A stretch of DNA of 62,612 nucleotides from Pseudonocardia sulfidoxydans NBRC 16205 (GCF_007989085.1 NZ_BJVJ01000037.1:1-62612), one strand, 5' to 3'. Shown: positions 50,769 through 59,975, counted from the first letter of the stretch. Numbers and translations: made by a program. The notes: generated by a model from the letters alone, not told the origin.

Positions 50769-52448
50769 TTGCCCCCCACCACCCCGCCCTCGAAGTCCCC
50801 TGCCCGCCCCAAGCGCGGCGAGGGCCAGTGGAAGCTCGGCCATCGTGAGCCGCTGAACCCGAACGAGCGCGTCAAGCGCGACGACGACGGGCTCAACGTG
50901 CGCGCGCGCATCGAGAACGTCTACTCCAAGCAGGGCTTCGACTCGATCGACCCGTCGGACCTGCGCGGACGGATGCGCTGGTGGGGGCTCTACACGCAGC
51001 GCAAGCCCGGGATCGACGGCGGCCGCACCGCGGCGCTGGAGCCCGAGGAGCTCGACGACGAGTACTTCATGATGCGCGTGCGCGTCGACGGCGGCGGGCT
51101 GACCACCGACCAGCTCCGTGTGCTCGGGGAGATCTCGCAGGAGTTCGCCCGCGACACCGCCGACGTCACCGACCGCAACAACATCCAGTACCACTGGCTG
51201 CGCATCGAGGACATCCCCGAGGTGTGGCGACGGCTGGAGGCCGTCGACCTCGTCACCACGGAGGCGTGTGGCGACACCCCGCGCGCGTTCCTCGGCTCGC
51301 CCGTCGCGGGCATCGCGGCCGACGAACCGATCAACGGCGACCCGGCGATCTTCGCGATCCGCGAGAAGTACGTGGGCAGCCCGGAGTTCTCCAACCTGCC
51401 GCGCAAGTTCAAGACGGCGATCTCCGGCCAGCAGGACGTGGCGCACGAGGTCAACGACGTCGCGTTCATCGGGTCGGTGCACCCCGAGCACGGCCCGGGC
51501 TTCGACCTGTGGGTCGGCGGCGGACTGTCGACCAACCCGAAGCTCGCGGTCCGGCTGGGCGCGTGGGTGCCCATCGACGAGGTTCCCGAGGTCTGGGCCG
51601 GCGTCATCTCCGTGTTCCGCGACTACGGGTACCGGCGGCTGCGCAGCCGCGCCCGGCTGAAGTTCCTCGTCGCCGACTGGGGTGCCGAGGAGTTCCGCCG
51701 GGTCCTCGAGGAGGAGTACCTGCACCGCAAGCTGGTCGACGGCCCGGCCCCGGCGACGCCGGAGCGCCCGATCGACCACATCGGCGTGCACAAGCAGGTC
51801 GACGGGCTGAACTACATCGGGGTCGCGCCCGCGTCGGGCCGCGTGTCGGGCACGACGCTGATCGCGCTGGCCAAGGCCGTCGAGGCGGCCGGGTCCCGGC
51901 GGCTCAAGCTCACGCCGTACCAGAAGATCGTGGTGCTCGACGTGGCCGACGAGGCCGTCGAGTCGCTGCGCTCTGAGCTCGACAGCCTGGGCCTGCAGTC
52001 GGACCCGTCGCCGTGGCGGCGCTCGACGATGGCGTGCACGGGGATCGAGTTCTGCAAGCTGGCGATCGTCGAGACGAAGGAACGGGCGATCCGGCTGGTC
52101 GAGGAGCTGGAGAAGCGTCTCGCCGACGTCCACCCCGACGTCCCGATCTCGATCCACCTCAACGGCTGCCCCAACTCCTGCGCCCGCACCCAGGTCGCCG
52201 ACATCGGGCTCAAGGGCCAGATCGTCACCGACTCGGCGGGCAACCAGGTCGAGGGCTTCCAGGTGCACCTCGGCGGCGGGCTCGGGCTCGACTCCGGGTT
52301 CGGACGCAAGCTGCGCGGCCACAAGGTCGCGAGCGCCGAGCTGGGCGACTACGTCGACCGCGTGGTGCGCAACTTCGTCGCGCAGCGCACCGAGGGCGAG
52401 CGGTTCGCGCAGTGGGTGCTGCGGGCCGAGGAGAACGACCTCAAGTGA
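50769..52448 (+). CDS. sir: Ferredoxin-sulfite reductase
   Basis: A 559-residue assimilatory sulfite reductase of the SirA/NirA family: EGQWKLGHREPLNPNE, RARIENVYSKQGFDSIDPSDLRGRMRWWGLYTQRKPG, EFARDTADVTDRNNIQYHWLRIEDIPEVW, and the siroheme/[4Fe-4S] ligands in ACTGIEFCKLA and NGCPNSCARTQ. It reduces sulfite to sulfide with ferredoxin. TTG at 50769 is chosen because GGAGG is 7 nt upstream; an in-frame GTG at 50730 has no such site. First structural gene of the operon. Confidence 0.95.
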   Translation: MPPTTPPSKSPARPKRGEGQWKLGHREPLNPNERVKRDDDGLNVRARIENVYSKQGFDSIDPSDLRGRMRWWGLYTQRKPGIDGGRTAALEPEELDDEYFMMRVRVDGGGLTTDQLRVLGEISQEFARDTADVTDRNNIQYHWLRIEDIPEVWRRLEAVDLVTTEACGDTPRAFLGSPVAGIAADEPINGDPAIFAIREKYVGSPEFSNLPRKFKTAISGQQDVAHEVNDVAFIGSVHPEHGPGFDLWVGGGLSTNPKLAVRLGAWVPIDEVPEVWAGVISVFRDYGYRRLRSRARLKFLVADWGAEEFRRVLEEEYLHRKLVDGPAPATPERPIDHIGVHKQVDGLNYIGVAPASGRVSGTTLIALAKAVEAAGSRRLKLTPYQKIVVLDVADEAVESLRSELDSLGLQSDPSPWRRSTMACTGIEFCKLAIVETKERAIRLVEELEKRLADVHPDVPISIHLNGCPNSCARTQVADIGLKGQIVTDSAGNQVEGFQVHLGGGLGLDSGFGRKLRGHKVASAELGDYVDRVVRNFVAQRTEGERFAQWVLRAEENDLK

Positions 52449-52621
52449 GTGGCTCGCAACGCGCCGTCCCCTTCTACTGCCCGTACTGCGGCGAGGAGGA
52501 CCTGCGGCCGGCGGAGCAGACCGAGAAGGTGCCGCAGGGCGCGTGGTACTGCGCCGACTGCCTGCGCACCTTCACCGTCAAGATGATCGGGATCGGGGTT
52601 CCAGAGGTGACGAGGTCGTGA
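52445..52621 (+). CDS. 58-aa zinc-ribbon protein in the sulfur operon
   Basis: A small protein with two CxxC pairs (FYCPYCGEEDLRP and WYCADCLRTFTVKMIGI) forming a rubredoxin-like or zinc-ribbon knuckle. GTG 52445 overlaps the sir stop, and its own stop overlaps cysH (both GTGA). Similar genes sit between sir and cysH in many actinobacteria, from general knowledge, without an assigned role. It might donate electrons or assist sulfite reductase or APS reductase. Confidence 0.8.
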   Translation: MSGSQRAVPFYCPYCGEEDLRPAEQTEKVPQGAWYCADCLRTFTVKMIGIGVPEVTRS

Positions 52622-53328
52622 GCGTCGCGACAGATCTTCGCAAGGTGGCCGAGCGCGGGGCCGACGAGCTCGGGCCCGACGCCACCGCCGAGCAGGTGCT
52701 CGGGTGGGCGGCGGACACGTTCGGCGACGGGCTGATCGTGGCGTCCAACATGCAGGACGCGGTGCTCGTCGATCTCGCGGCGAAGGCCCGGCCGGGTGTG
52801 GAGATCCTCTTCCTGGAGACGGGCTACCACTTCGCCGAGACCATCGGCACCCGCGACGCCGTCGAGGCGACCTACGACGTGCGGATCGTCAACGCGTCGG
52901 CCGCGCAGTCGGTGGCCGAGCAGGACGAGGCGTGGGGCAAGGACCTGTTCGCCCGCGACCCCAACCAGTGCTGCGCGCTGCGCAAGGTCGCTCCCCTGCA
53001 GGACACGCTGGCCCGCTACGACGCCTGGGTCACCGGCGTACGCCGGGTCGAGGCCCCGACCCGGGCCAACACCCCGCTGGTCACCTACGACGAGAAGTTC
53101 GGGCTGGTCAAGGTCAACCCGATCGCGGCGTGGAGCGACGACGACATGGACGCCTACATCGCCGAGCACGGCATCCTCGTGAACCCGCTCGTCGACGCCG
53201 GCTACCCGTCGATCGGGTGCGCCCCGTGCACGGCCAAGCCGCTCCCGGGCGCCGATCCGCGTTCCGGGCGCTGGGCGGGCACCGCGAAGATCGAGTGTGG
53301 GCTGCACCCGGCGGAGGTCGCGAAGTGA
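52618..53328 (+). CDS. cysH: Assimilatory APS reductase (phosphoadenylyl-sulfate reductase family)
   Basis: A 236-residue enzyme with the iron-sulfur-type Cys pairs DPNQCCALRKVAPL and IGCAPCTAKPLPG, which mark adenylyl-sulfate (APS) reductases, and the C-terminal catalytic Cys in KIECGLH. The PP-loop region is GLIVASNMQDAVLVDLA. It reduces APS to sulfite with thioredoxin. GTG 52618, coupled to its neighbours by 4-nt overlaps. Confidence 0.95.
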   Translation: MSVATDLRKVAERGADELGPDATAEQVLGWAADTFGDGLIVASNMQDAVLVDLAAKARPGVEILFLETGYHFAETIGTRDAVEATYDVRIVNASAAQSVAEQDEAWGKDLFARDPNQCCALRKVAPLQDTLARYDAWVTGVRRVEAPTRANTPLVTYDEKFGLVKVNPIAAWSDDDMDAYIAEHGILVNPLVDAGYPSIGCAPCTAKPLPGADPRSGRWAGTAKIECGLHPAEVAK

Positions 53329-54272
53329 GTGCCGGTCTCACCCGCCCCGGCCCTCCTTCGTCGGGCCTTCCGTCCCCGGGGGTACTGGACGCCCTGGACG
53401 CACTGGAGTCCGAGGCGATCCACGTGTTCCGCGAGGTCGCGGGCGAGTTCGACCGGCCGGTGATCCTGTTCTCCGGCGGCAAGGACTCGACGCTGCTGGT
53501 GCACCTGGCGGTCAAGGCGTTCGCGCCGGCGCCGGTGCCGTTCCCGCTGCTGCACGTCGACACCGGGCACAACTACCCGGAGGTCATCGAGTTCCGCGAC
53601 GCGATCGTCGAGCGGCTGGGTCTTCGCCTGGAGGTCGCGCACGTCCAGGACTGGATCGACGACGGCCGGCTCACCGAGCGCGCCGACGGCACCCGCAACC
53701 CGCTGCAGACCGTCCCGCTGCTCGACTCGATCGTCGAGAAGAAGTTCGACGCGGTGTTCGGCGGCGGACGTCGCGACGAGGAGCGGGCCCGCGCCAAGGA
53801 ACGCGTGATGAGCCTGCGCGACGCGTTCGGCCGCTGGGACCCGCGCAAGCAGCGGCCCGAGCTGTGGAACCTCTACAACGGCCGGCACGCCGCGGGCGAG
53901 CACGTCCGCGTCTTCCCGATCTCCAACTGGACCGAGCTCGACGTCTGGCGCTACATCCAGCGCGAGAACATCGAGCTGCCGTCGATCTACTACTCCCACC
54001 AGCGCGAGGTGTTCCGGCGCGACGGGATGTGGCTGGCCGAGGGCCCGTGGGGCGGCCCGCGCGGCAACGAGTCCCTGGAGCTGCGGACGGTCCGCTACCG
54101 GACCGTCGGCGACGGCTCCTGCACCGGTGCCGTCGAGTCCACGGCGACGACGCTCGACGAGGTGATCGCCGAGGTCACCGCGTCACGGCTGACCGAGCGG
54201 GGCGCCACCCGCGCCGACGACCGCATGTCCGAGGCAGCCATGGAGGACCGCAAGCGTGAGGGGTACTTCTGA
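53325..54272 (+). CDS. cysD: Sulfate adenylyltransferase subunit 2
   Basis: A 315-residue ATP-PP-loop enzyme: VILFSGGKDSTLLVHLAVKAF, HVDTGHNYPEVIEFRD, FGGGRRDEERARAKERVMSLRD, FPISNWTELDVWRYIQRENIELPSIYYSHQREVFRRDGMW and a C-terminal ME DRKREGYF. With CysN it makes APS from sulfate and ATP. GTG 53325; overlaps cysH and cysN. Confidence 0.96.
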   Translation: MSAGLTRPGPPSSGLPSPGVLDALDALESEAIHVFREVAGEFDRPVILFSGGKDSTLLVHLAVKAFAPAPVPFPLLHVDTGHNYPEVIEFRDAIVERLGLRLEVAHVQDWIDDGRLTERADGTRNPLQTVPLLDSIVEKKFDAVFGGGRRDEERARAKERVMSLRDAFGRWDPRKQRPELWNLYNGRHAAGEHVRVFPISNWTELDVWRYIQRENIELPSIYYSHQREVFRRDGMWLAEGPWGGPRGNESLELRTVRYRTVGDGSCTGAVESTATTLDEVIAEVTASRLTERGATRADDRMSEAAMEDRKREGYF

Positions 54273-55576
54273 TGGGTAGGGACCTGCTCCGGTTCGCGAC
54301 GGCCGGATCCGTCGACGACGGAAAGTCCACCCTGGTGGGCCGCCTGCTCTACGACACGAAGTCGGTGCTGGCCGACCAGATCGAGGCCGTGCAGCGCGCG
54401 TCGGTCGACAAGGGCCTGGCGACGCCGGACCTGTCACTGCTCGTCGACGGGCTGCGGGCCGAACGCGAGCAGGGCATCACGATCGACGTCGCCTACCGCT
54501 ACTTCGGCATGCCGACGCGCGAGTTCGTCCTCGCCGACACCCCCGGCCACGTGCAGTACACCCGCAACACGGTGACGGGCGCGTCGACGGCGGAGCTCGC
54601 GGTGCTGCTGGTCGACGCCCGGCACGGCGTCGTCGAGCAGACCCGCCGCCACGCCGCGGTGCTCGCGCTGCTGCGGGTCCCCCGGCTGGTCCTGGCCATC
54701 AACAAGATCGACCTCGTCGACTACGACCAGGCCGTCCTCGAGGCCATCGCGAAGGACTTCGCCGGGCTGGCCCGCTCGCTGGGGTTCGCCGAGGACGCCG
54801 TCGTCACCATCCCGGTGTCGGCGCTGGTCGGCGACAACGTCGTCGAGCGCAGCGAGCGCACCCCCTGGTACGAGGGCCCGACGCTGCTGGGTCACCTGGA
54901 GTCGGTGCCGGTCACCGGCCCGGAGGTCGACGCACCGTTCCGGCTGCCCGTCCAGTACGTGATCCGGCCCCGAACCGAGGAGCTGCACGACTACCGCGGC
55001 TACGCCGGCCAGGTCGCGTCCGGCACGGTCCGCCCGGGCGACGAGGTCGTCGTGCTGCCGGGCGGACACCGCACGACGGTGGCGTCGGTCGAGACCGCCG
55101 ACGGCCCGCTGGCGGCCGCGGCCGCCGGGCGCAGCGTCACCGTCCTGCTCGCCGACGACATCGACCTCTCCCGTGGCGACGTGATCGCCGCGGCGGGCGC
55201 GCCGCCGCGGGTGACCGACGACTTCGACGCCACCCTCTGCTGGCTCTCGGAGAAGCCGCTGCACCCCGGCGCACGGCTGCTGCTCAAGCACGGCACCCGC
55301 ACCACCCAGGTGATCGTCGGCGAGCTCCGTGACCGCCTCGACACCGACACCTTCGCGCTGTCCGTGCCGGAGACGTTGCAGATCAACGACATCGGCCGGG
55401 TCGCGCTGCGCACCGCCGACCCGCTGCCCGTCGACGACTACGCCGACATCCGCGCCACCGGCGGGTTCCTGCTCATCGACCCGCCCACCGGCAACACCCT
55501 GGCCGCCGGTCTCGTCGGCGACCCGCTCGTGCTGGTCGACCTGCCCAGCCGCGAGCCGTCGACACCCGGTCCGTAG
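54272..55576 (+). CDS. cysN: Sulfate adenylyltransferase subunit 1 (GTPase)
   Basis: A 434-residue elongation-factor-like GTPase: G1 TAGSVDDGKSTLVGRLLYDTK, G2 EREQGITIDVAYRYF, G3 VLADTPGHVQYTRN, G4 INKIDLVD and G5 VSALVGDNV. It drives APS synthesis by CysD. No APS-kinase (CysC) domain is fused, consistent with the APS-reductase route. The ATG overlaps the cysD stop by 1 nt. Confidence 0.96.
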   Translation: MGRDLLRFATAGSVDDGKSTLVGRLLYDTKSVLADQIEAVQRASVDKGLATPDLSLLVDGLRAEREQGITIDVAYRYFGMPTREFVLADTPGHVQYTRNTVTGASTAELAVLLVDARHGVVEQTRRHAAVLALLRVPRLVLAINKIDLVDYDQAVLEAIAKDFAGLARSLGFAEDAVVTIPVSALVGDNVVERSERTPWYEGPTLLGHLESVPVTGPEVDAPFRLPVQYVIRPRTEELHDYRGYAGQVASGTVRPGDEVVVLPGGHRTTVASVETADGPLAAAAAGRSVTVLLADDIDLSRGDVIAAAGAPPRVTDDFDATLCWLSEKPLHPGARLLLKHGTRTTQVIVGELRDRLDTDTFALSVPETLQINDIGRVALRTADPLPVDDYADIRATGGFLLIDPPTGNTLAAGLVGDPLVLVDLPSREPSTPGP

Positions 55577-55613
55577 TACCCCACCACCCCCGAGAAGAAG
55601 GAACCCCGCTCCG

Positions 55614-56705
55614 ATGCGTCTGCGATCCAGAGTTCCCATCGCCCTCCTCGCCGCCCTCGCCGCGGTCGGGGTGTTGGCCTCCTGTTCGCGGGCGTCCGAG
55701 ACCCCCGCGGCAGGCTCGAGCGGGTCGGGCGGCACCACGTCGCCCGCCGCCGAGCTGCGGCTCGGCTACTTCCCCAACATCACCCACGCGCCCGCGCTCA
55801 TCGGCGTCGACAAGGGCTTCATCGCCGGTGAGCTCGGCGCCACGAAGCTCACGACGCAGACGTTCAACGCGGGCCCCGAAGAGGTCAACGCGCTGCTCGG
55901 CGGTTCGCTCGACGCCGGCTTCATCGGCTCCAGCCCCGCCATCAACGCGTTCGCCAAGTCCAACGGGCAGGCGATCCGGCTCGTCGCCGGCTCGACCTCC
56001 GGTGGCGCGCAGCTCGTCGTCTCCACGGACATCACCTCGCCCGACCAGCTCAAGGGCAAGACGATCGCGACGCCGCAGCTGGGCAACACCCAGGACGTCG
56101 CGCTCAAGAAGTGGCTCAAGGAGAACAACCTCGAGATCGGCCAGGGTCCCGACAAGGTGACCGTCCAGAACCTGGACAACCCGCGCACGCTCGACCTGTT
56201 CAAGACCGGGCAGGTCGCGGGTGGCTGGCTGCCCGAGCCGTGGAGCTCGCGACTGGTCGACGCCGGGGCGAGCGTGCTCGTCGACGAGCGCACGCTGTGG
56301 CCGAACGGCCAGTTCCCGACGACCGTCCTGATCGTGCGCACCGAGTTCCTCCAGCAGCACCCGGAGACGGTGGAGGCGCTGCTGCGCGGTGCGCAGAAGG
56401 CCATCGACTACATCGCGAGCGACCCGGCCGGCGCGAAGACGGCCTCGAACGAGTCGATCAAGACGCTGACGGGGTCGGCGCTCGCCCCGACCGTCGTCGA
56501 CCGGGCGTTCACCGAGCTGGCGTTCGGTCTCGACCCGCTCGCGGCGACGTTCCCGCAGCTCGCGAAGGACAGCGTGACCGCAGGCGCCCAGGCGCAGGAG
56601 ACGAACCTGCAGGGCTTCCTCGACGTCACCGCCGTCAACAAGGTGCTGCAGGCCGCGGGCAAGCCCCCGGTCGACGCGGCCGGGCTCGACAAGCCCACGG
56701 GCTGA
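55614..56705 (+). CDS. ABC transporter substrate-binding lipoprotein (sulfonate/sulfate-ester type)
   Basis: A 363-residue lipoprotein: signal peptide with lipobox GVLASC (Cys about residue 23), then the SsuA/TauA/NrtA fold (ELRLGYFPNITHAPALIGVDKGFIAGELG, GGSLDAGFIGSSPAINAFAKSNG, LVVSTDITSPDQLKGKTIATPQLGNTQDVALKKWLKENN, GWLPEPWSSRLVDAGASVLVDE). Its operon with cys genes argues for a sulfur-containing substrate. ATG 55614 has AGAAGGAA upstream. A hairpin follows before the ATPase gene. Confidence 0.9.
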   Translation: MRLRSRVPIALLAALAAVGVLASCSRASETPAAGSSGSGGTTSPAAELRLGYFPNITHAPALIGVDKGFIAGELGATKLTTQTFNAGPEEVNALLGGSLDAGFIGSSPAINAFAKSNGQAIRLVAGSTSGGAQLVVSTDITSPDQLKGKTIATPQLGNTQDVALKKWLKENNLEIGQGPDKVTVQNLDNPRTLDLFKTGQVAGGWLPEPWSSRLVDAGASVLVDERTLWPNGQFPTTVLIVRTEFLQQHPETVEALLRGAQKAIDYIASDPAGAKTASNESIKTLTGSALAPTVVDRAFTELAFGLDPLAATFPQLAKDSVTAGAQAQETNLQGFLDVTAVNKVLQAAGKPPVDAAGLDKPTG

Positions 56706-56713
56706 CCTGCTCC

Positions 56714-56743
56714 GGGGGCCGGCTCCCACCGGAGCCGGCCCCC
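56714..56743 (+). terminator. Intra-operon hairpin after the binding-protein gene
   Basis: Perfect 13-bp stem GGGGGCCGGCTCC / GGAGCCGGCCCCC with loop CACC, followed by a C-rich run. It probably makes less mRNA for the ATPase and permease than for the binding protein. Confidence 0.7.
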
Positions 56744-56778
56744 TCCCCCACCACGCACCCAGAAGGGCGATCCGCCGG

Positions 56779-57570
56779 ATGAGCACCACGACCAGCGCGG
56801 TTCCCGTGAACGACGTGTCGGCCACCGCTGTGCGGCTCGCCGGGATCGGCAAGACGTTCGGCAGCGGCGCCGACGCGGTGACCGCGCTGCAGGGCGTCGA
56901 TCTCGACGTGTCCGCCGGCGAGTTCGTCTGCCTGCTCGGCGCGTCGGGCTGCGGCAAGTCGACACTGCTCAACCTCGTCGCCGGACTCGACGAGCCCACC
57001 TCCGGCGAGCTGGTGCGCCCCACCGGGTCACCCTCGTTCATGTTCCAGGAGTCGGCGCTGCTGCCGTGGCTGACCGCGGGCCGCAACGTCGAGCTGCCCC
57101 TGCAGCTGTCGGGGCTGTCCCGGTCGGCGCGGCGTGCCCGCGCCGCCGAACTGCTCTCCCTCGTGCGCCTCGACGGCCTGGCCGACAAGCGCCCCCACGA
57201 GCTCTCCGGTGGCATGCGCCAGCGCGTCGCCCTCGCCCGCGCGCTCGCCGCCGCGACCGGCCCCGACGGCACCGGCGGCGGCGTCCTGCTCATGGACGAG
57301 CCCTTCGCCGCCCTCGACGCCATCACCCGCGACGTCCTGCAGGGCGAGCTGCTGCGCGTCTGGGACGCCACCGGCACCACGGTCATCTTCGTGACGCACG
57401 ACGTCCGCGAGGCCGTCCGGCTCGCGCAGCGCGTGGTCCTGCTGTCGTCGCGGCCCGGCACCGTCGTCGCCGAATGGCAGGTCACCGAACGCCACGGCGC
57501 CGTCGGCGAACAGCTCCACGACGACATCACGTCCCGACTCCGCCAGGTGATCGCGAGCCATGCCGCCTGA
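56779..57570 (+). CDS. ABC importer ATPase (SsuB/TauB-like)
   Basis: A 263-residue ATPase: Walker A GASGCGKST (about residue 55), Q-loop FMFQESALLPWL, signature LSGGMRQRVALARAL, Walker B LLMDEPFAALDA, H-loop FVTHDVREAVRLAQRV. The FQESALLPWLT element is typical of nitrate/sulfonate/taurine importers. ATG 56779; overlaps the permease gene by 11 nt. Confidence 0.92.
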   Translation: MSTTTSAVPVNDVSATAVRLAGIGKTFGSGADAVTALQGVDLDVSAGEFVCLLGASGCGKSTLLNLVAGLDEPTSGELVRPTGSPSFMFQESALLPWLTAGRNVELPLQLSGLSRSARRARAAELLSLVRLDGLADKRPHELSGGMRQRVALARALAAATGPDGTGGGVLLMDEPFAALDAITRDVLQGELLRVWDATGTTVIFVTHDVREAVRLAQRVVLLSSRPGTVVAEWQVTERHGAVGEQLHDDITSRLRQVIASHAA

Positions 57571-58456
57571 GACGTCCCTCACCAAGGTCTCCCCCGCCGC
57601 GGACACCTCCGCGGCCGAGCTCGCCGGGCTCGACGCGCTCGACACCCCCACCGTCACCCGCACCCCGTGGTGGCGGCGCGCCATCGCGGTCGGGCTGCCC
57701 CCGCTCGTCGCGCTCGTCCTGTCGATCGCGATCTGGCAGATCCTCTGGGCCGCGGCCATCTGGCCCGAGTTCCAGCTGCCCGCCCCGATCACGGTGTGGC
57801 AGGCCGTCGAGTCCCGCCTCCTCACCGGCGAGGTCTTCTCGATCCTCTGGACCTCGATCAGCCGCGCGTTCATCGGGTTCCTCGCCGCGCTGGTCATCGC
57901 CACACCGCTCGGCCTGCTCGTCGCCAAGGTGACGGTCGTGCGCCGCGCCATCGGCCCGCTGCTGTCCGGCCTGCAGAGCCTGCCGTCGGTCGCGTGGGTG
58001 CCCGCCGCCGTCCTGTGGTTCGGCCTCACCGACGCCACCATCTACTTCGTCGTCCTCGCCGGGTCCATCCCGTCGATCGCCAACGGCCTCGTCTCGGGCA
58101 TCGACCAGATCCCGCCGATCCTGCCCCGCGTCGGCCAGGTCCTCGGCGCCCGCGGCCTCACCAGCGCCCGGCACATCCTGCTGCCCGCCGCGCTGCCCGG
58201 CTACCTCTCCGGCTGCAAGCAGGGCTGGGCGTTCTCGTGGCGCTCCCTGATGGCGGCGGAGATCATCGCCGCGGGGCCTCTGCTCGGCGTGGGCCTCGGC
58301 GCCTACCTCAAACAGGGCAGCGACCTCAACGACATCAGCATGGTGTTCTCGGCGATCGTGCTGATCCTCGTCGTCGGTATCGGGATCGAGCTGCTCGTCT
58401 TCCGGCCCATCGAGCGGCGCGTGCTGCGCGCCCGGGGACTGGCCGCCGGTGTCTGA
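57560..58456 (+). CDS. ABC importer permease (SsuC/TauC-like)
   Basis: A 298-residue membrane protein with about six spans and the EAA loop AARGL...RHILLPAALPGYLSGCKQGWAFSWRSLMAAEII of the binding-protein-dependent sulfonate/taurine family. A 45-residue cytoplasmic N-terminus precedes the first span. ATG 57560 within the end of the ATPase gene; the chelatase gene overlaps its 3' end by 8 nt. Confidence 0.92.
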   Translation: MPPETSLTKVSPAADTSAAELAGLDALDTPTVTRTPWWRRAIAVGLPPLVALVLSIAIWQILWAAAIWPEFQLPAPITVWQAVESRLLTGEVFSILWTSISRAFIGFLAALVIATPLGLLVAKVTVVRRAIGPLLSGLQSLPSVAWVPAAVLWFGLTDATIYFVVLAGSIPSIANGLVSGIDQIPPILPRVGQVLGARGLTSARHILLPAALPGYLSGCKQGWAFSWRSLMAAEIIAAGPLLGVGLGAYLKQGSDLNDISMVFSAIVLILVVGIGIELLVFRPIERRVLRARGLAAGV

Positions 58457-59195
58457 GCCCGCCCTGGTCGCCGTCGCGCACGGCAGCCGCGACGGCCGGT
58501 CCGCCGCCACCATGCACCGGCTCGTCCGGGCCGCCGCCGCGCAGGCCCCGGGCCTCGACGTCCGGCTGTCGTTCCTCGACTTCAACGCCCCCCGGCTGCC
58601 CGACGTCCTGCACGCCGTCGCCGCCGACGGGCACCGTCGCGCCGTCGTCGTCCCACTGCTGCTCGGCGCGGCCTACCACGCCCGCGTCGACGTGCCGGCC
58701 GCCGTCGAGGCCGCGACGACGCGGCTGCCGCACCTGCGCGTCACCGTCGCCCCCGTCCTCGGCGACGACCCCGCCCCGCTGCTCACCGCCGCCCGCGCCC
58801 GGCTCGCCGAGGCCGGTGCCGCTCTCGACGATCCCGGGATCGGTGTCGTCCTGGCCGCCGCGGGCTCGAGCCACGAGCGCGCCAACGACGTCGTCCGCGG
58901 GCTGGCCGCCGGGCTCCCCCGCGCCGTCGCCGCGTTCGCGACCTCCGCCGAGCCCACCGTCGACGACGCGATCGCGCGGCTGCGAACCGTCGGCGCACAA
59001 CGGATCGTCGTCCTGCCCTGGTTCCTGGCCCCGGGACGGCTGCTCGACCGCGTCGAGGCCCGCGCACTCGCCGCCGACCCGGGAGCGATTCTGGCCGACC
59101 CGCTCGGCGACCACCCGCTCGTCGCCGCGACGATGCGGGCGCGCCACCGTGCCGGCGCCGCCTCCCCGCTCGCCGCGCTCGTCGACGCCGGCTGA
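58449..59195 (+). CDS. Sirohydrochlorin chelatase (CbiX/SirB-like)
   Basis: A 248-residue two-domain CbiX-type chelatase: VAVAHGSRDGRSAATMHRLV with the metal-binding His, DFNAPRLPDVL, VVPLLLGAAYHARVDVPAAV, and a second half repeating the fold (RIVVLPWFLAPGRLLDRV). In a sulfite-reductase operon it most likely inserts Fe2+ into sirohydrochlorin to make siroheme, the cofactor of the first gene. GTG 58449. Confidence 0.9.
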   Translation: MSEPALVAVAHGSRDGRSAATMHRLVRAAAAQAPGLDVRLSFLDFNAPRLPDVLHAVAADGHRRAVVVPLLLGAAYHARVDVPAAVEAATTRLPHLRVTVAPVLGDDPAPLLTAARARLAEAGAALDDPGIGVVLAAAGSSHERANDVVRGLAAGLPRAVAAFATSAEPTVDDAIARLRTVGAQRIVVLPWFLAPGRLLDRVEARALAADPGAILADPLGDHPLVAATMRARHRAGAASPLAALVDAG

Positions 59196-59231
59196 TTCCG
59201 GCTGATTCCGGCTGAATTCGGCGCTGCACTG

Positions 59232-59255
59232 TTCGGCGCAACGGTGTGCGCCGAA
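59232..59255 (+). terminator. Terminator of the sulfur operon
   Basis: Nine-bp stem TTCGGCGCA / TGCGCCGAA with a 6-nt loop, 37 nt after the chelatase stop. Between stop and hairpin TGATTCCGGC is repeated twice, then a third degenerate time. Confidence 0.7.
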
Positions 59256-59726
59256 TACCCGAAAGCTCGCACAATCGTCTGCGCACCGGCATTATCGTCA
59301 TTTGTACAGAGCGCATTCACAGGTCGCCGAACAGTGATGAACAACGGTACCGAACGAAAAAAGTTGCGGTACACCATTTCATCCCTCCGCCCCAGCGTCG
59401 TCCCCGATCGGACGCCAACCCCAGACGTTGCAACCCGTTCGGAGCAGCGCCGTTCCCCCAAGATCGACTGACTCGTCGATCGGGCGTCGATCAGCCCTCT
59501 GAACAGCGACGGAGCAGCGGTTCAGCTGTGCATCGGCGCGGTGCTACCTCACTACCCGTGACGCCGGTGATGTGAGGCCAGCCGGGTTGTCAACCCATCA
59601 GGTGACACGATCGGCACACTCCGACAGCCAGGTGAACATGTGTGTCAGCTGAAACGCAGCTGTGCGGAATACGAGAGAGTGAGCAGCGGCGCCATAGGGC
59701 GCTGCACGACCAAGAAGGGAATCTCA
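59256..59726. other. Long, lower-GC leader region of the His-rich protein gene
   Basis: About 470 nt with no convincing gene and visibly lower GC than the surroundings. It contains the direct repeat CAGGTGA (59600s and 59630s, about 31 nt apart), CAGCTG twice 11 nt apart, and CCTCAC/GTGAGG as a loose inverted repeat. These could be promoter or operator parts of the small-protein gene; nothing is identified with certainty. Confidence 0.4.
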
Positions 59727-59912
59727 ATGGCGATCCGCAAGCACGCGCCGCAGATCAAGCACTGTGTGCCGAAGCCCCCGTCGCACTGCGACGACCGCGA
59801 CGACGACCGCCGCCACGGTCACCACCACCACCGTCGTCGTCACCAGCACCACGACGACCCGTGCGGCCGTCGCTCGAAGCGCGACCGCCACCGCGAGCAC
59901 TGCGGCCGCTGA
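59727..59912 (+). CDS. 61-aa His/Cys-rich protein
   Basis: A 61-residue protein with 13 His and 4 Cys: His-Cys pairs at 12-13, 20-21 and 58-59, a central DDRDDDRRHGHHHHRRRHQHH block, and Cys46. It is highly hydrophilic with no signal peptide or membrane helix. Such composition predicts binding of several metal ions (Ni, Zn, Cu or Co); this is inference. ATG 59727 has AAGAAGGGA 7 nt upstream. It is followed by a hairpin and an ABC exporter whose N-terminus is also His/Asp-rich. I know of no matching family. Confidence 0.65.
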   Translation: MAIRKHAPQIKHCVPKPPSHCDDRDDDRRHGHHHHRRRHQHHDDPCGRRSKRDRHREHCGR

Positions 59913-59975
59913 TCTCTCGCCCCAGCAGAGACCAGCAGTACGCATGACTCAGCACGGCTGAGAAGCTGTTCCGGC

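Noticed and set aside
59244..59575. Short open frames upstream of the His-rich gene
   Set aside because: No ribosome site, no recognisable composition of a protein, and lower GC typical of a regulatory leader.
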